Source: Burkholderiales bacterium (GTDB lineage: Bacteria; Pseudomonadota; Gammaproteobacteria; Burkholderiales; SG8-39). Taken from it: a stretch of 52,364 nt of DNA. Positions 41,557-49,385 of the stretch are shown piece by piece. A model generated the notes under the pieces. It ran no database searches, was not told the DNA's origin, and worked only from the letters and a program-made list of their open reading frames with translations. The DNA lies in the NCBI GenBank assembly GCA_026417035.1, contig JAOAEA010000026.1, forward strand, positions 377 through 52,740, in the 5' to 3' direction. Within the stretch, counting starts at the first letter, position 1. Every line of letters starts with the position of its first letter. The position numbers and the translations under genes are program-made.

Positions 41557-42393
41557 CTACCCCGGCACGGCCCCCTGCACGAGCGTCGCATCGCCGTGCT
41601 CGCCGGCCACGAGCGAGAGCGCCGCGTTGAGCTTGATGCCGTCGGGCACGCGGCGCCGTCCGCCCGTTTCGATCGGCTCGGCGAGCTCGCGCCGCCACTC
41701 GGCGATGCACGCCGCCTCGCGTGCGTCGGGGGCCGAGGGCACGGCGTCCCAGCCGAGCTCGCTCGCCAGCGCGCGCCGGAAGGCCGCGGCCACCGCCTCG
41801 GGCTGCGGCACTGCGCCCTCCCGGGCCCAGTCCGTCATCGCGCGGGCGAGCCCCTCACGCACCCGCGCCCGATAGCGTGGCGTCGGCGCGGCCACTGCGG
41901 CCGCGAAGCGCTCGCGCGGGAACCGCAGGAGGAAGCTCGAAGCGACCACGGCGGACCGCCCGATCGTCGCGGCGCCGCTGCCCGCGATCTTGCGGCCCGC
42001 CGCCCAGAGGTCCTCGCCCACCCGCGTCACGCGCAGCCCGAAGGCCGCGAAGGTCGCGACCGCCGGCGCGAGCGCCCAGCCATACCAGTCCTCGTGCCGG
42101 CGCGGCGCCCGCCGCAGCGGCGCGACGAGGGCGTACGAGAGCTGGTCTTCGTCCACCCACACCGCCCCGCCGCCGAGCGGGCGGCGCACCACCGGCACCG
42201 CGACGCCCGGATCGAGCTCCGCGAGCGTCTGGCTCTGGCCGAGCGAGACGTGCGCCGCGACGCGGCCCCAGACCACCAACGGCCGCGCGAAGGCGTCCTG
42301 CGCTTCGGCGAGGCCGGCGTAGGCGGCGTGGAATTCGAGCGGCGCCGCGCGGCGGAGGTCGATCCAGCGGGCGGGGAGCATTTCAGGGGACAC
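41557..42393 (-). CDS. Lipoate-protein ligase A family (sLpl-type)
   Basis: The 278 residues contain the ligase signatures RRPLGGGAVW (70-79) and GEDLWAAGRKIAGSG with Lys135, the residue contacting lipoate or octanoate. A C-terminal accessory domain follows (about 195-278). In genomes with LbpA and sHdr, ligases of this group load LbpA rather than the 2-oxoacid dehydrogenases, so LbpA proteins encoded here are the likely substrates. The GTG at 42393 has GAGGATC just before it; an ATG at 42381 is an alternative. Octanoyl-transfer activity cannot be excluded. Confidence 0.8.
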   Translation of the reverse strand: MSPEMLPARWIDLRRAAPLEFHAAYAGLAEAQDAFARPLVVWGRVAAHVSLGQSQTLAELDPGVAVPVVRRPLGGGAVWVDEDQLSYALVAPLRRAPRRHEDWYGWALAPAVATFAAFGLRVTRVGEDLWAAGRKIAGSGAATIGRSAVVASSFLLRFPRERFAAAVAAPTPRYRARVREGLARAMTDWAREGAVPQPEAVAAAFRRALASELGWDAVPSAPDAREAACIAEWRRELAEPIETGGRRRVPDGIKLNAALSLVAGEHGDATLVQGAVPG

Positions 42394-42441
42394 GATCCTC
42401 GGGGCACTTCGCCATCCAGGCGTTCCCGCGCGGGGCCGACG

Positions 42442-42837
42442 CTAGCGCCCGGAGCCCGGCTCCTGCCTGGCGAAGTACTTCTCGAAATAGAAATCGCGGC
42501 GGTTCAGCTCCTCGAGAGCCGCGGCGCGCTCGCGCACGCCCTGCTCGAGGATCGCGGCGAGGTGCTCGCCCTGCTCCGCGTCGAGGATATGGATGAACTG
42601 GTAGAGGTCCTCGTCCACCACGAGCACGTGCGCGGCGACGCCTTCGGGGCGCTCGACGTAGAGCAGCCACGATCTCGTCTCCGGGTCCTCGGGATCGAGC
42701 GGCGAGAGCACGACCTTGCCGAGCCAGGCGAGCCGCGCCGCCTGGTTGAACTGGCGGATGTCGAGCTTTCTTCCCTTGCGGTACTTGGCGAGCTCGTTCC
42801 GCAGCGCGCCGACGTCGGTGAGGTTGATCGTCTTCAC
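42442..42837 (-). CDS. Unknown 131-residue protein
   Basis: A soluble protein with mixed structure: KTINLTDVGALRNELAKYRK, then AARLAWLGKVVLSPLDPED, LLYVERPEGVAAHVLVVDED and a C-terminal helix (LEELNRRDFYFEKYFARQE). No cysteine, signal peptide or membrane segment. I do not recognise a family. It overlaps the start of the 167-residue gene (42834) and precedes the ligase by 48 bases, suggesting a single operon. Confidence 0.6.
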   Translation of the reverse strand: MKTINLTDVGALRNELAKYRKGRKLDIRQFNQAARLAWLGKVVLSPLDPEDPETRSWLLYVERPEGVAAHVLVVDEDLYQFIHILDAEQGEHLAAILEQGVRERAAALEELNRRDFYFEKYFARQEPGSGR

Positions 42838-43337
42838 CGCGCTGCACCCTCGAGGATCTTCTTCGCGCCGGCGAGGAAGGCGGCGGCCTTCGCTTCGTCG
42901 ATCGTGAGCTTGGCGAGCTTAGCGCCCGACTCCACGGCCGACAGGAGCTCGGCCGGGTGCGCCCCCGCGGCGTTGAGCTTCTCGACGACCTTCCCCGCCT
43001 TCCCGCCGAAGGTGTCCTCGGCGAGGGCGACGAGCGATGCGCGCAGCGCCTCGCCGCCAGGCTTGGCGGGGCCCGCCGCCCCCGGGGGCCGGCTCGCCGG
43101 GCCGCTCGCCGCCGCCGACCCGGCGGGCGCGATGAGGCCCAACGCCACGAGCGACTGCGCGATGCCCACCAGCTCCTCCGGCGCGCCGCCGACCATGCGC
43201 GCGAAGTTGCCGAGCGGCGACTTGCCGTCGGCGAGGATCAGGAGGTTGCGCTGCGGGCGGGAGAGGGCATGCGCCTTCGCCTGGACCTCGCCGAGGCCGG
43301 CGGGGGTCTTCGCGAAAACCGTCTGCAGGTCGGCCAT
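42834..43337 (-). CDS. Unknown 167-residue protein with winged-helix-like N-terminus
   Basis: The N-terminal part (FAKTPAGLGEVQAKAHALSR, PQRNLLILADGKSPLGNFAR) resembles the small helical domain often fused to signalling proteins in proteobacteria. A Pro/Ala/Gly linker (about residues 75-98) joins it to a C-terminal helical part (LVALAEDTFGGKAGKVVEKL). The layout suggests an adaptor protein, not an enzyme. It overlaps the next gene by 4 bases. Function unknown. Confidence 0.6.
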   Translation of the reverse strand: MADLQTVFAKTPAGLGEVQAKAHALSRPQRNLLILADGKSPLGNFARMVGGAPEELVGIAQSLVALGLIAPAGSAAASGPASRPPGAAGPAKPGGEALRASLVALAEDTFGGKAGKVVEKLNAAGAHPAELLSAVESGAKLAKLTIDEAKAAAFLAGAKKILEGAAR

Positions 43338-43347
43338 CAGGGGGCGG

Positions 43348-43647
43348 TCAGGACGAGAGCTCCCTGATGATGCCGTAAATCAGCCGGATCGTGATGAGCA
43401 CGTAAATCGCCCCGCCGAGGAAGATGAAGGACACGATCGCCCGCAGGGTCTCGATCGGCATCCGGTTCAGGAACGGGAGGATGAGGTATCCGGCCATGAA
43501 CATGACGACCAGGACGATCAGGATGTTCCAGCGCTTGCCGACCATGCCGCCGGAGAGCTGGGACTTCAGCACGATCGCCATGACGAGGTTGACGAGCATG
43601 ACGATGACGGCGGCGAGGCCGACGAGACCGATGAGATCGAAGGACAT
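43348..43647 (-). CDS. Small three-helix membrane protein
   Basis: The 99 residues hold three hydrophobic helices: LIGLVGLAAVIVMLVNLVMA, NILIVLVVMFMAGYLILPF and AIVSFIFLGGAIYVLITIRL. I do not recognise a family. The ATG at 43647 was chosen as the first start before helix one, with an AGAAG site upstream. It precedes the 167-residue gene by 10 bases and may anchor a complex formed with the downstream small proteins. The 107-base gap before it (43648-43754) shows no clear signal. Confidence 0.6.
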   Translation of the reverse strand: MSFDLIGLVGLAAVIVMLVNLVMAIVLKSQLSGGMVGKRWNILIVLVVMFMAGYLILPFLNRMPIETLRAIVSFIFLGGAIYVLITIRLIYGIIRELSS

Positions 43648-43754
43648 CTGCTTCTCCCCGAGAGTCGTTGCGGACCGCGCGGCGCGGCGCGCGTGAGCGC
43701 AGGATCTTGCCGGCGCGCGGCCGCCTGCGGCGAGGAACGAGTGCACCCCGCCCG

Positions 43755-44267
43755 CTATTTCGCCGGACAGGCCTTCGTGTCGCCGGGGACCTTGCCGACG
43801 AGGAGCAGGAAGCTCTCGAACGGGCCCATGTTGCCCATCGCCTCGCCGATCGGGCCGTCGAACGTGAGGCGGTTGAACATCATCGCGCGCATCGGGCCGT
43901 ACTCGCCCTTGCCCATCTCGACCCACCGGCGCGTGTCGGCCCACATCATGTAGTCGACGCTGGTGTCGACCCGGGTCTCGGCCCGGCCGCCGTAATTGCA
44001 GATCGCCTTGCCGTCCTTCTCCGCCACCCGCAGCTCGATGCGCGGGCTGTCGGGGCAGTCGGCGCGGTAGATCTGCATCACCTTGTAGCCGCGCCCCTTG
44101 TTGTTCTTCACCCAGCCCGACTCGGCGAGCTTCACGGTGAGGGTCGGGTCGGCGTTCCACGCCTCGCACATCGCACGGGCCCAATCCGCCGACATCATCA
44201 CGCTCTGGGCGTGCGCCGCGGACGCGGCGGCGAATGCGGCGGCCGCGACCAGGATCCTCGCTCTCAT
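43755..44267 (-). CDS. Exported SCP2-like (sterol-carrier fold) protein
   Basis: A 170-residue protein with a signal peptide (RARILVAAAAFAAASAAHA, cleaved before QSVMM). The body resembles the SCP2 lipid-binding domain: RIELRVAEKDGKAICNYGG, DYMMWADTRRWVEMGKGEYG and PMRAMMFNRLTFDGPIGEA. SCP2 domains hold hydrophobic ligands, so a periplasmic carrier of a lipid or hydrophobic sulfur compound is possible. Cysteines at CEAW, DCPDS, ICNYGG and the C-terminal CPAK could form disulfides. It lies downstream of the fadL terminator, so it may be separately transcribed. Confidence 0.65.
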   Translation of the reverse strand: MRARILVAAAAFAAASAAHAQSVMMSADWARAMCEAWNADPTLTVKLAESGWVKNNKGRGYKVMQIYRADCPDSPRIELRVAEKDGKAICNYGGRAETRVDTSVDYMMWADTRRWVEMGKGEYGPMRAMMFNRLTFDGPIGEAMGNMGPFESFLLLVGKVPGDTKACPAK

Positions 44268-44298
44268 CGCTTTCCTCCCTGCGGCCCCGGAGGCCGCC

Positions 44299-44328
44299 GA
44301 AAAAAAGCCAAGGCGCGCGCGCCTTGGC
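44299..44328 (-). terminator. Rho-independent terminator after fadL-like gene
   Basis: The minus strand reads a perfect 22-base palindrome, GCCAAGGCGCG paired with CGCGCCTTGGC (44307-44328), followed by a run of T (44306-44300). It ends the transcript that carries the FadL-type gene, 23 bases after its stop. Confidence 0.88.
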
Positions 44329-44350
44329 CCCGGCCGTTCCGTTCAGGCGA

Positions 44351-45721
44351 TCAGAACTTGTACGAGTACTGGATACCGAGCGACCACTGGTACATCTCGA
44401 TCTTCTCGTTGATGTTCGACGTTCCGGGCGGGAACACGGCGTTGAAGAAGCTCGGTCCGGTCACGTCGTTGTTGAAGGCGTACATGAACGCGCCGGTGAG
44501 CTCGCTGCGCGGGCTGACGTTGTAGGTCGCCCCGAGCGTGATGTGGTTCTGCACGACGCCCGGCGCGAGGATGTTGAACGTGACGTTCTCCGAGGTGACC
44601 GGGTTCGACGTGTAGTTGTAGCCCGCGCGCAGCGTCCACTGCTGGTTGAGCACGTACTGCACCCCCAGCTTGAAGACGTTCACGCTCTTCCACCCGAAGC
44701 CCGCGCCGCTCGCGCCGCCCAGGCAGTTCGGGTTCGAGGTCGCCGCGCCACCCGCGAAGACGGTGTTCAGGCAGGAGAGGATGTTGTTCTGCTGGTTGTT
44801 GATCGAGTCGATCTCGCCGTAGTTGATCCGCTGGTAGTCGGCGGCGATCAGCCACTGCGGGGTCGGGCGGAACCCGACGCCGATGTTCCAGTTCGACGGG
44901 ATGTCGAACTGCCCCTGCTGCGCGAAGAGGCCCTTGTAGTCGTCGAAGTTGCTCATCGACATCTTGGTCGCGTAGGCCGCGCCGACCGACCACTGGCCGA
45001 AGTCGCCGTACACGCCGACGCGCGCGCCCCAGCCGAACGAGCTCGAGTAGCCGTTGTTGGTCAGGTTGCTCGGGTCCTGGGACACGCCGGCGAAGGCCTG
45101 CAGGCCCTCGGCCTTGAACCGCTGGTAGGTGAAGAGCGGCGCAAGGCCCACCGACCAGTTCGGGTGGAACTTCCAGGCGATGGTCGGTGCGAAGGTCACC
45201 TGCATGAGGTCCACGCCCAGGCTGCCGTTGCCGCAGAGGAGGTTGTAGCTCGGCTGCTGCGGGCCCATGCCGCCCGTCTGGAATGCGTTGCAGAGGAAGC
45301 CGCCCGCCGGGTTGGTGAGCGTGCCGCCCGGGTAGTTCGTGTTCATGCCGCCGTTGCCGTACACGGTGAGGCCCACGGCGAGGTCCGGCCGGATCATGTA
45401 GTTGATCCCGAACTCGGGCACGAGGAAGTAGTTCGACTCGCTGTCCTCCTGGCCGTTCAGCCAGTTCGGCGTGCCGCTGCGCTCGGCGCTGCGGCGGGGG
45501 CTGAAGAGGTCCACGCCCACATCCACCCGGTTGCCCGAGAACGCCATGGTGGCCGGGTTGTTGGCGCCGCCGAAGGCGTCCTGGGCGACGGCCGTGACGG
45601 CACCGCCCATGCCTTTCGCCTTCATGCCGACGCCGTGGGGGAAGTAGCCGTCGGTCGCGTACGCGGCCGGGGCGGCGAAGCCCGCAAGGGCCAGTGCCAG
45701 GGCGAGTCTCTTCAGTTTCAT
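44351..45721 (-). CDS. OmpP1/FadL family outer-membrane channel
   Basis: A 456-residue outer-membrane beta-barrel with a signal peptide (KLKRLALALALAGFAAPAAY, then ATDGYFPHG), the FadL hallmark GMKAKGMGGAVTA and NPATMAFSG, and a C-terminal strand ending in YKF, as expected for BAM insertion. FadL channels take up hydrophobic compounds. Next to DsrE, LbpA and sHdr genes the ligand may be a hydrophobic sulfur compound, or the gene may serve fatty acid uptake. The ATG at 45721 follows GGAGAAG. It is 108 bases after the DsrE gene and is closed by a strong terminator. Confidence 0.85.
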   Translation of the reverse strand: MKLKRLALALALAGFAAPAAYATDGYFPHGVGMKAKGMGGAVTAVAQDAFGGANNPATMAFSGNRVDVGVDLFSPRRSAERSGTPNWLNGQEDSESNYFLVPEFGINYMIRPDLAVGLTVYGNGGMNTNYPGGTLTNPAGGFLCNAFQTGGMGPQQPSYNLLCGNGSLGVDLMQVTFAPTIAWKFHPNWSVGLAPLFTYQRFKAEGLQAFAGVSQDPSNLTNNGYSSSFGWGARVGVYGDFGQWSVGAAYATKMSMSNFDDYKGLFAQQGQFDIPSNWNIGVGFRPTPQWLIAADYQRINYGEIDSINNQQNNILSCLNTVFAGGAATSNPNCLGGASGAGFGWKSVNVFKLGVQYVLNQQWTLRAGYNYTSNPVTSENVTFNILAPGVVQNHITLGATYNVSPRSELTGAFMYAFNNDVTGPSFFNAVFPPGTSNINEKIEMYQWSLGIQYSYKF

Positions 45722-45829
45722 CGTCTTCTCCGTGATTCGCGCGCGGTCTTGGCCGCGCATTCGTTTCGAAATCCGGGCCTCCCCGGAGACTCTCTCTCTT
45801 CCTTCGCGCCGCCCGTCTTGCCGCGGGCT

Positions 45830-46447
45830 CTAGACGAACAGGGTAACGTCGGCCTTCTGCGCCATCGGCAGGAAGGTCGCGGCGCCCGCGTATTCCTTCA
45901 CTTCCGGGATGAAGTCCGAGTGCTCGTAGCCGAAGAGGTCGACCGTCATCTGGCAGGCGATGAACTTCACGTCGGCCTCCAGGGCGAGGCTGCGCAGCTC
46001 GGCGATGCTGGCGACGCCCTTGTTCTTCATGGTCATCTTCATCATGGAGGTCGCGAACGCCTCGAACCCGGGCACGATGCACTGCACCGCGTTCGGGATG
46101 TTCCACTTGATCGACTGGAACCACTTCGGGCCGAACGGCATCTTCATCGGCATCGCCGGATTCGCGATCGGGCTCACCTCCAGGTGCGAGACGTCCTTCT
46201 TGAGGAGCTCCAGGCCGTAGAAGGTGAAGAAGACCGACACGTCCCAGCCGAGCGCGGCCGCGGTCGAGGAGAGGATGAAGGGCGGGTAGGCCCAGTCGAG
46301 CGTGCCCTTCGTCGCGATGATCGTCATCGAGGGCGTCTTCGACGCCTCGCGCGCGGCCATCGCCTCCTCGAGCTTCTGCGGCAGGATCTCGTCGAGCCGC
46401 TGCTTGATGACGCTGTCGATCAGCGCGACGTCCGGTGTGGCGCCCAT
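45830..46447 (-). CDS. DsrE-family protein, larger DsrE2-like type
   Basis: The 205 residues contain the DsrE fold (TIIATKGTLDWAYPPFILSS, ALGWDVSVFFTFYGLELLKK). Two candidate sulfur-carrying cysteines are present: Cys123 (VQCIVPGFEAFATS) and Cys165 (KFIACQMTVDLFGYEHSDFI). This matches the DsrE2 group, which sits with TusA and sHdr genes in sulfur oxidisers and moves sulfane sulfur. The long insert after about residue 90 (VSPIANPAMP, MKMPFGPKWF) is typical of that group. It is separated from the lipS2-type gene by 113 bases containing a promoter candidate. Confidence 0.8.
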   Translation of the reverse strand: MGATPDVALIDSVIKQRLDEILPQKLEEAMAAREASKTPSMTIIATKGTLDWAYPPFILSSTAAALGWDVSVFFTFYGLELLKKDVSHLEVSPIANPAMPMKMPFGPKWFQSIKWNIPNAVQCIVPGFEAFATSMMKMTMKNKGVASIAELRSLALEADVKFIACQMTVDLFGYEHSDFIPEVKEYAGAATFLPMAQKADVTLFV

Positions 46448-46500
46448 GGCGGTCTCCCCCTCGCGAAACGGGAACTAGGTCCCTGGTTATATTCGGAAAG

Positions 46501-46525
46501 TCTAATCCGCCGCAGCGGAATCTAA
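46501..46525. promoter_or_regulatory. Direct repeat of TCTAA upstream of the dsrE2-like gene
   Basis: TCTAA occurs at 46501-46505 and again at 46521-46525, 20 bases apart (two helical turns), with the palindrome TCCGC-CGCA-GCGGA between them. This overlaps the candidate -10 box and could be a regulator site. The regulator is not identified. Confidence 0.35.
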
Positions 46526-46547
46526 CGGAAAATTTCGCTTATGTCCA
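46519..46547 (-). promoter_or_regulatory. Possible promoter for dsrE2-like gene
   Basis: On the minus strand, TGGACA (46547-46542) and TAGATT (46524-46519) are 17 bases apart, about 72 bases before the coding start. The surrounding DNA is AT-rich for this genome. If real, the dsrE2-like and fadL genes form their own transcription unit. Confidence 0.45.
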
Positions 46548-46560
46548 GATAAGATATGCT

Positions 46561-47706
46561 TCAAACTTCATCCACGATCCCAGCTCGGACGTCGGCGCCC
46601 GCCATCTGCTCGCGCACCACGGCGACGTCCTCGCGTGCCGGGGCGAACGGAAACGAAAGGATATCCCCGGGCGTGGAATCGCCATAGGGGCGGTTGCAGG
46701 CGCTCACCGCCTCGTCGCCCTTCCCCGGGCAGCCCGAGGTTCGGAAAGGCTTGCCCGATGCGACGAGCGCCTCGACGTCCGCGGGCGGGAGCCCGAAGTC
46801 CACGACTCGTCCCGCGTCGTCGAAGCGCATCGCCTCCACCCGGCCGCCGGCGTAGTCGATGACGAACCGGCCGAGCTGCACGCGCCGCCACTGGCCGCGG
46901 TCGACGCCCGGCCAGTCCTCCATCATCGAGCCGCGCTCCGGGTAGAAGGCGAACATGTGGTTGTGGCCGCCCAGGTCGCGGATCCGCTGGCAGATCTCGA
47001 GCATCTCGCGCTCGGTCTCGCCCATGCCGCAGATGAGGTGCGCGCCGAACTTCTCCGGCCCGAAGACCTCCGCCGCCCATTCGATCGCCTCCCAGTACTT
47101 CTCCCACTTGTGCGGGCTGTCCACGCCCCGCCCGCGCGTGCGGTCGAAGATCTCGGGCGTCACCGCGTCGAGCGCCACCGTGAAGATGTCGGCGCCCATC
47201 GCGCGCATCCGCTCGAGGTCGGATCTCTCCAGGGTGGTGGGGTTGGAGAGGATCGACACCGGCACCTGCGGCACCTCGCGGACCCACTTCTCGAGCAGCA
47301 CGAACGTGTCGTCGTTCGAGCGCGGGTGGGTGATCATCGAGATGCACATCCGCTCGAACTGCCCGCGGTCGCCGCCGGCGCGCACGCGCGCGATGACGTC
47401 GTCGTAGCGCGCCGTCGGCCAGTCCACGCGGATGAAGTTGCGGTCGGCGTAGTCGCGCGCCTCCTCGCGGTGCCGCGCGAGCCCGCAGTAGGCGCAGTTC
47501 GCGCGGCAACCCTCGGGATAGGTGACGAGCAGGTTGAGGCAGTGGGTGCAGGCGACCCGGTGCATCTTCCCCGGCACGAGGCCGAGCGTGATCGCCGCCG
47601 CCGTGCTCATCTGCACGTACTCGGGTGAGCGCATCTCCGGCGTCCGGACGTGGTGGTTCGGCCGGTAGAAGTTGACGGGCTGCGCGCCCTCGATCACTGC
47701 ACTCAT
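46561..47706 (-). CDS. lipS2: Radical-SAM lipoate-assembly protein (LipS2-type)
   Basis: The 381 residues have the radical-SAM triad Cys67-71-74 (GCRANCAYCGLA) preceded by CTHC at 53-56, and C-terminal cysteines in TSGCPGKGDEAVSACNRP, which probably hold an auxiliary cluster. Biotin-synthase-like segments follow (SILSNPTTLERSDLERMRAM, MGADIFTVALDAVTPE). In LbpA/sHdr genomes two such proteins (LipS1, LipS2) together insert sulfur into octanoyl-LbpA. Which of the two this one is was not verified by alignment; the symbol is provisional. The ATG at 47706 was chosen over an upstream start with an Arg/Ser-rich tail. Confidence 0.75.
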   Translation of the reverse strand: MSAVIEGAQPVNFYRPNHHVRTPEMRSPEYVQMSTAAAITLGLVPGKMHRVACTHCLNLLVTYPEGCRANCAYCGLARHREEARDYADRNFIRVDWPTARYDDVIARVRAGGDRGQFERMCISMITHPRSNDDTFVLLEKWVREVPQVPVSILSNPTTLERSDLERMRAMGADIFTVALDAVTPEIFDRTRGRGVDSPHKWEKYWEAIEWAAEVFGPEKFGAHLICGMGETEREMLEICQRIRDLGGHNHMFAFYPERGSMMEDWPGVDRGQWRRVQLGRFVIDYAGGRVEAMRFDDAGRVVDFGLPPADVEALVASGKPFRTSGCPGKGDEAVSACNRPYGDSTPGDILSFPFAPAREDVAVVREQMAGADVRAGIVDEV

Positions 47707-47761
47707 CGCGTCTTCCCCCTGCCTTTCGTTACGGTCGCCCGACGGCCGCGGCCGCCGGACC

Positions 47762-48259
47762 TCAGAACTCGAGGCCGTCCCTGATCGCGGCGATGCCCGC
47801 CGCCGCGCAGACGTCGTCTTCCTTGCCCCCGGGGGCGCCGGAGACACCGATGCCCCCGAGGATCGCGCCGCCCGCCTCGATCATCAGCCCGCCGCCGACG
47901 GCCACGACCCCCGGCCGGTGCCGGATGCCCGACTGCGGCCCGCCCTGGGTCGCGGCGGCGAACTCGGTCGTGTTCGTCCGGAAGCTCACCGCCGTCCACG
48001 CCTTGCCGATGGCCGTCTCCGGCGTGTGCGCACCGGCGAAGCGGTCGCGCAGCATGACCTGCGCGATGCCCATCCGATCGACGACCGCGACCGCCACCTG
48101 AAAGCCGTTGTCGCGGCACTTCTTCAGCGCCGCCTGGGCGGCCTTGAGTGCCGTGTCGGGCGTGAGCATGCGCACGGCGAACGTGGCGTCCTGCGCCGCC
48201 ACCGGTCCCACGGCAAGCAGCACTGCCGCGAGCGCCACCCTCCCGATCGTCGTCCTCAT
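47762..48259 (-). CDS. GlcG/HbpS-type (DUF336) exported protein
   Basis: A 165-residue protein of the GlcG/HbpS family with an N-terminal signal peptide (RTTIGRVALAAVLLAVGPVAAQ). The family sequences VAVAVVDRMGIAQVMLRDRF, AIGKAWTAVSF, VGGGLMIEAGGAILGGIGVS and GAPGGKEDDVCAAAGIAAI are all present. HbpS members bind haem or cobalamin; some sense redox. It lies between the two LipS-type genes, with LipT upstream, so it belongs to the lipoate/sulfur cluster by position. Role unknown; haem-related redox buffering is conceivable. Confidence 0.85.
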   Translation of the reverse strand: MRTTIGRVALAAVLLAVGPVAAQDATFAVRMLTPDTALKAAQAALKKCRDNGFQVAVAVVDRMGIAQVMLRDRFAGAHTPETAIGKAWTAVSFRTNTTEFAAATQGGPQSGIRHRPGVVAVGGGLMIEAGGAILGGIGVSGAPGGKEDDVCAAAGIAAIRDGLEF

Positions 48260-48287
48260 GGCTCCTCCTCTCCCGTGACCCGTCGCG

Positions 48288-49385
48288 TCACGCCGTCGCG
48301 AGCTCGGACCCGGCCTCGCCGAAGTACTCGGGGAAGGCGATCCAGCCGCGGCGATGCAGCGCGTCGGCGCGGCTCTCGGGCCGGTTCCAGTAGCCGAGCA
48401 TCCAGCGGCGCCGCTCGACGGCGCGCCGGATGGTGGTCTCGAACTGGTCGCGGACATCCTCCTCGTAGGTCGCCAGCGCGTCCGCGAAGCCCGCCAGGTG
48501 GCGCGCGACGCTCCCGCCGGCGGCCTCGCCTGAAATCACCGCCGCGGCGATGCCGGCGCCGGTCACCGGGTGGGTGAGCCCCGCGGCATCGCCGGCGAAG
48601 AGGATGTTCCCGATCACGAGGCGCTCGCGCAGCCCGCCCACGGGGATCGCGCCTCCGGTGCGGGCGAGGACTTCGCGCCCGATCAGCCCCGCGGCGGCGA
48701 GCTGCGCGTGCAGCGCCTCGAGCGGCGCCTTGAGGTCCGGCGCGAAGCGGGTGTCGATGCCGAGCCCGAGGTTGGCGACACCGGCCTTCGGAAAGAGCCA
48801 GGCGTAACCGCCCGGGTACTCCCGCGAGAGCCACACGTCGGTGTAGGCGTGCGGCTCGAGGAGGGGCACGGTGTACTGGCGCGTATCCACGGTCTCGAGC
48901 GCGGGCAGGCCGAGGAGCTGTCCGACCCGCGAATGCGGCCCGTCGGCGGCGACGAGCGCCCGGAACCGGATCGCCCGCTCCATCCCGCCCGACTGCACGG
49001 TCGCGAGCGACGCGGCCGGATCGAGCGCGACGAGCGACGTGCCGAGCGACAGGACGGCGCCCGCCGCGGCCGCCTCGCGCGCGAGCGCCTGGTCGAACTT
49101 CGCGCGGTCGATCATGATCCCGGGGAAGTCCGAGGCGACGCGCTCGCCCGACGGCAGCACCGTGCGCATGCCGACGACGTGCTGCCGGAAGACTTCCGAA
49201 TCGAGCGCGTACTTGCCCATGGGCAGCGGGACGAACTCGGCGCACTGCACCGGAACGCCAATCTCCCTGCGCCGGTCGATCGCGACCACGCGCGCACGCG
49301 CGCGTGCCGCGGCCGCCGCGGCCGACGCCCCGGCCGGGCCGAGCCCGATCACCAGGAGGTCGCAGGTCTCGGGCGCCGCGCTCAT
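48288..49385 (-). CDS. lipT: FAD-dependent oxidoreductase (LipT-type, geranylgeranyl-reductase-like)
   Basis: The 365 residues start with a dinucleotide-binding motif (LLVIGLGPAGASAAAAAARA) and carry the second FAD motif LFAGDAAGLTHPVTGAGI near residue 270, with ADGPHSRVGQLLGL between them; this is the geranylgeranyl-reductase-like family. In known lipoate-assembly clusters such a protein (LipT) stands between LipS1 and LipS2 genes and is proposed to act in redox steps; its reaction is not established. Its start follows the upstream LipS gene stop directly (49385/49386). The assignment rests on family plus context. Confidence 0.72.
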   Translation of the reverse strand: MSAAPETCDLLVIGLGPAGASAAAAAARARARVVAIDRRREIGVPVQCAEFVPLPMGKYALDSEVFRQHVVGMRTVLPSGERVASDFPGIMIDRAKFDQALAREAAAAGAVLSLGTSLVALDPAASLATVQSGGMERAIRFRALVAADGPHSRVGQLLGLPALETVDTRQYTVPLLEPHAYTDVWLSREYPGGYAWLFPKAGVANLGLGIDTRFAPDLKAPLEALHAQLAAAGLIGREVLARTGGAIPVGGLRERLVIGNILFAGDAAGLTHPVTGAGIAAAVISGEAAGGSVARHLAGFADALATYEEDVRDQFETTIRRAVERRRWMLGYWNRPESRADALHRRGWIAFPEYFGEAGSELATA

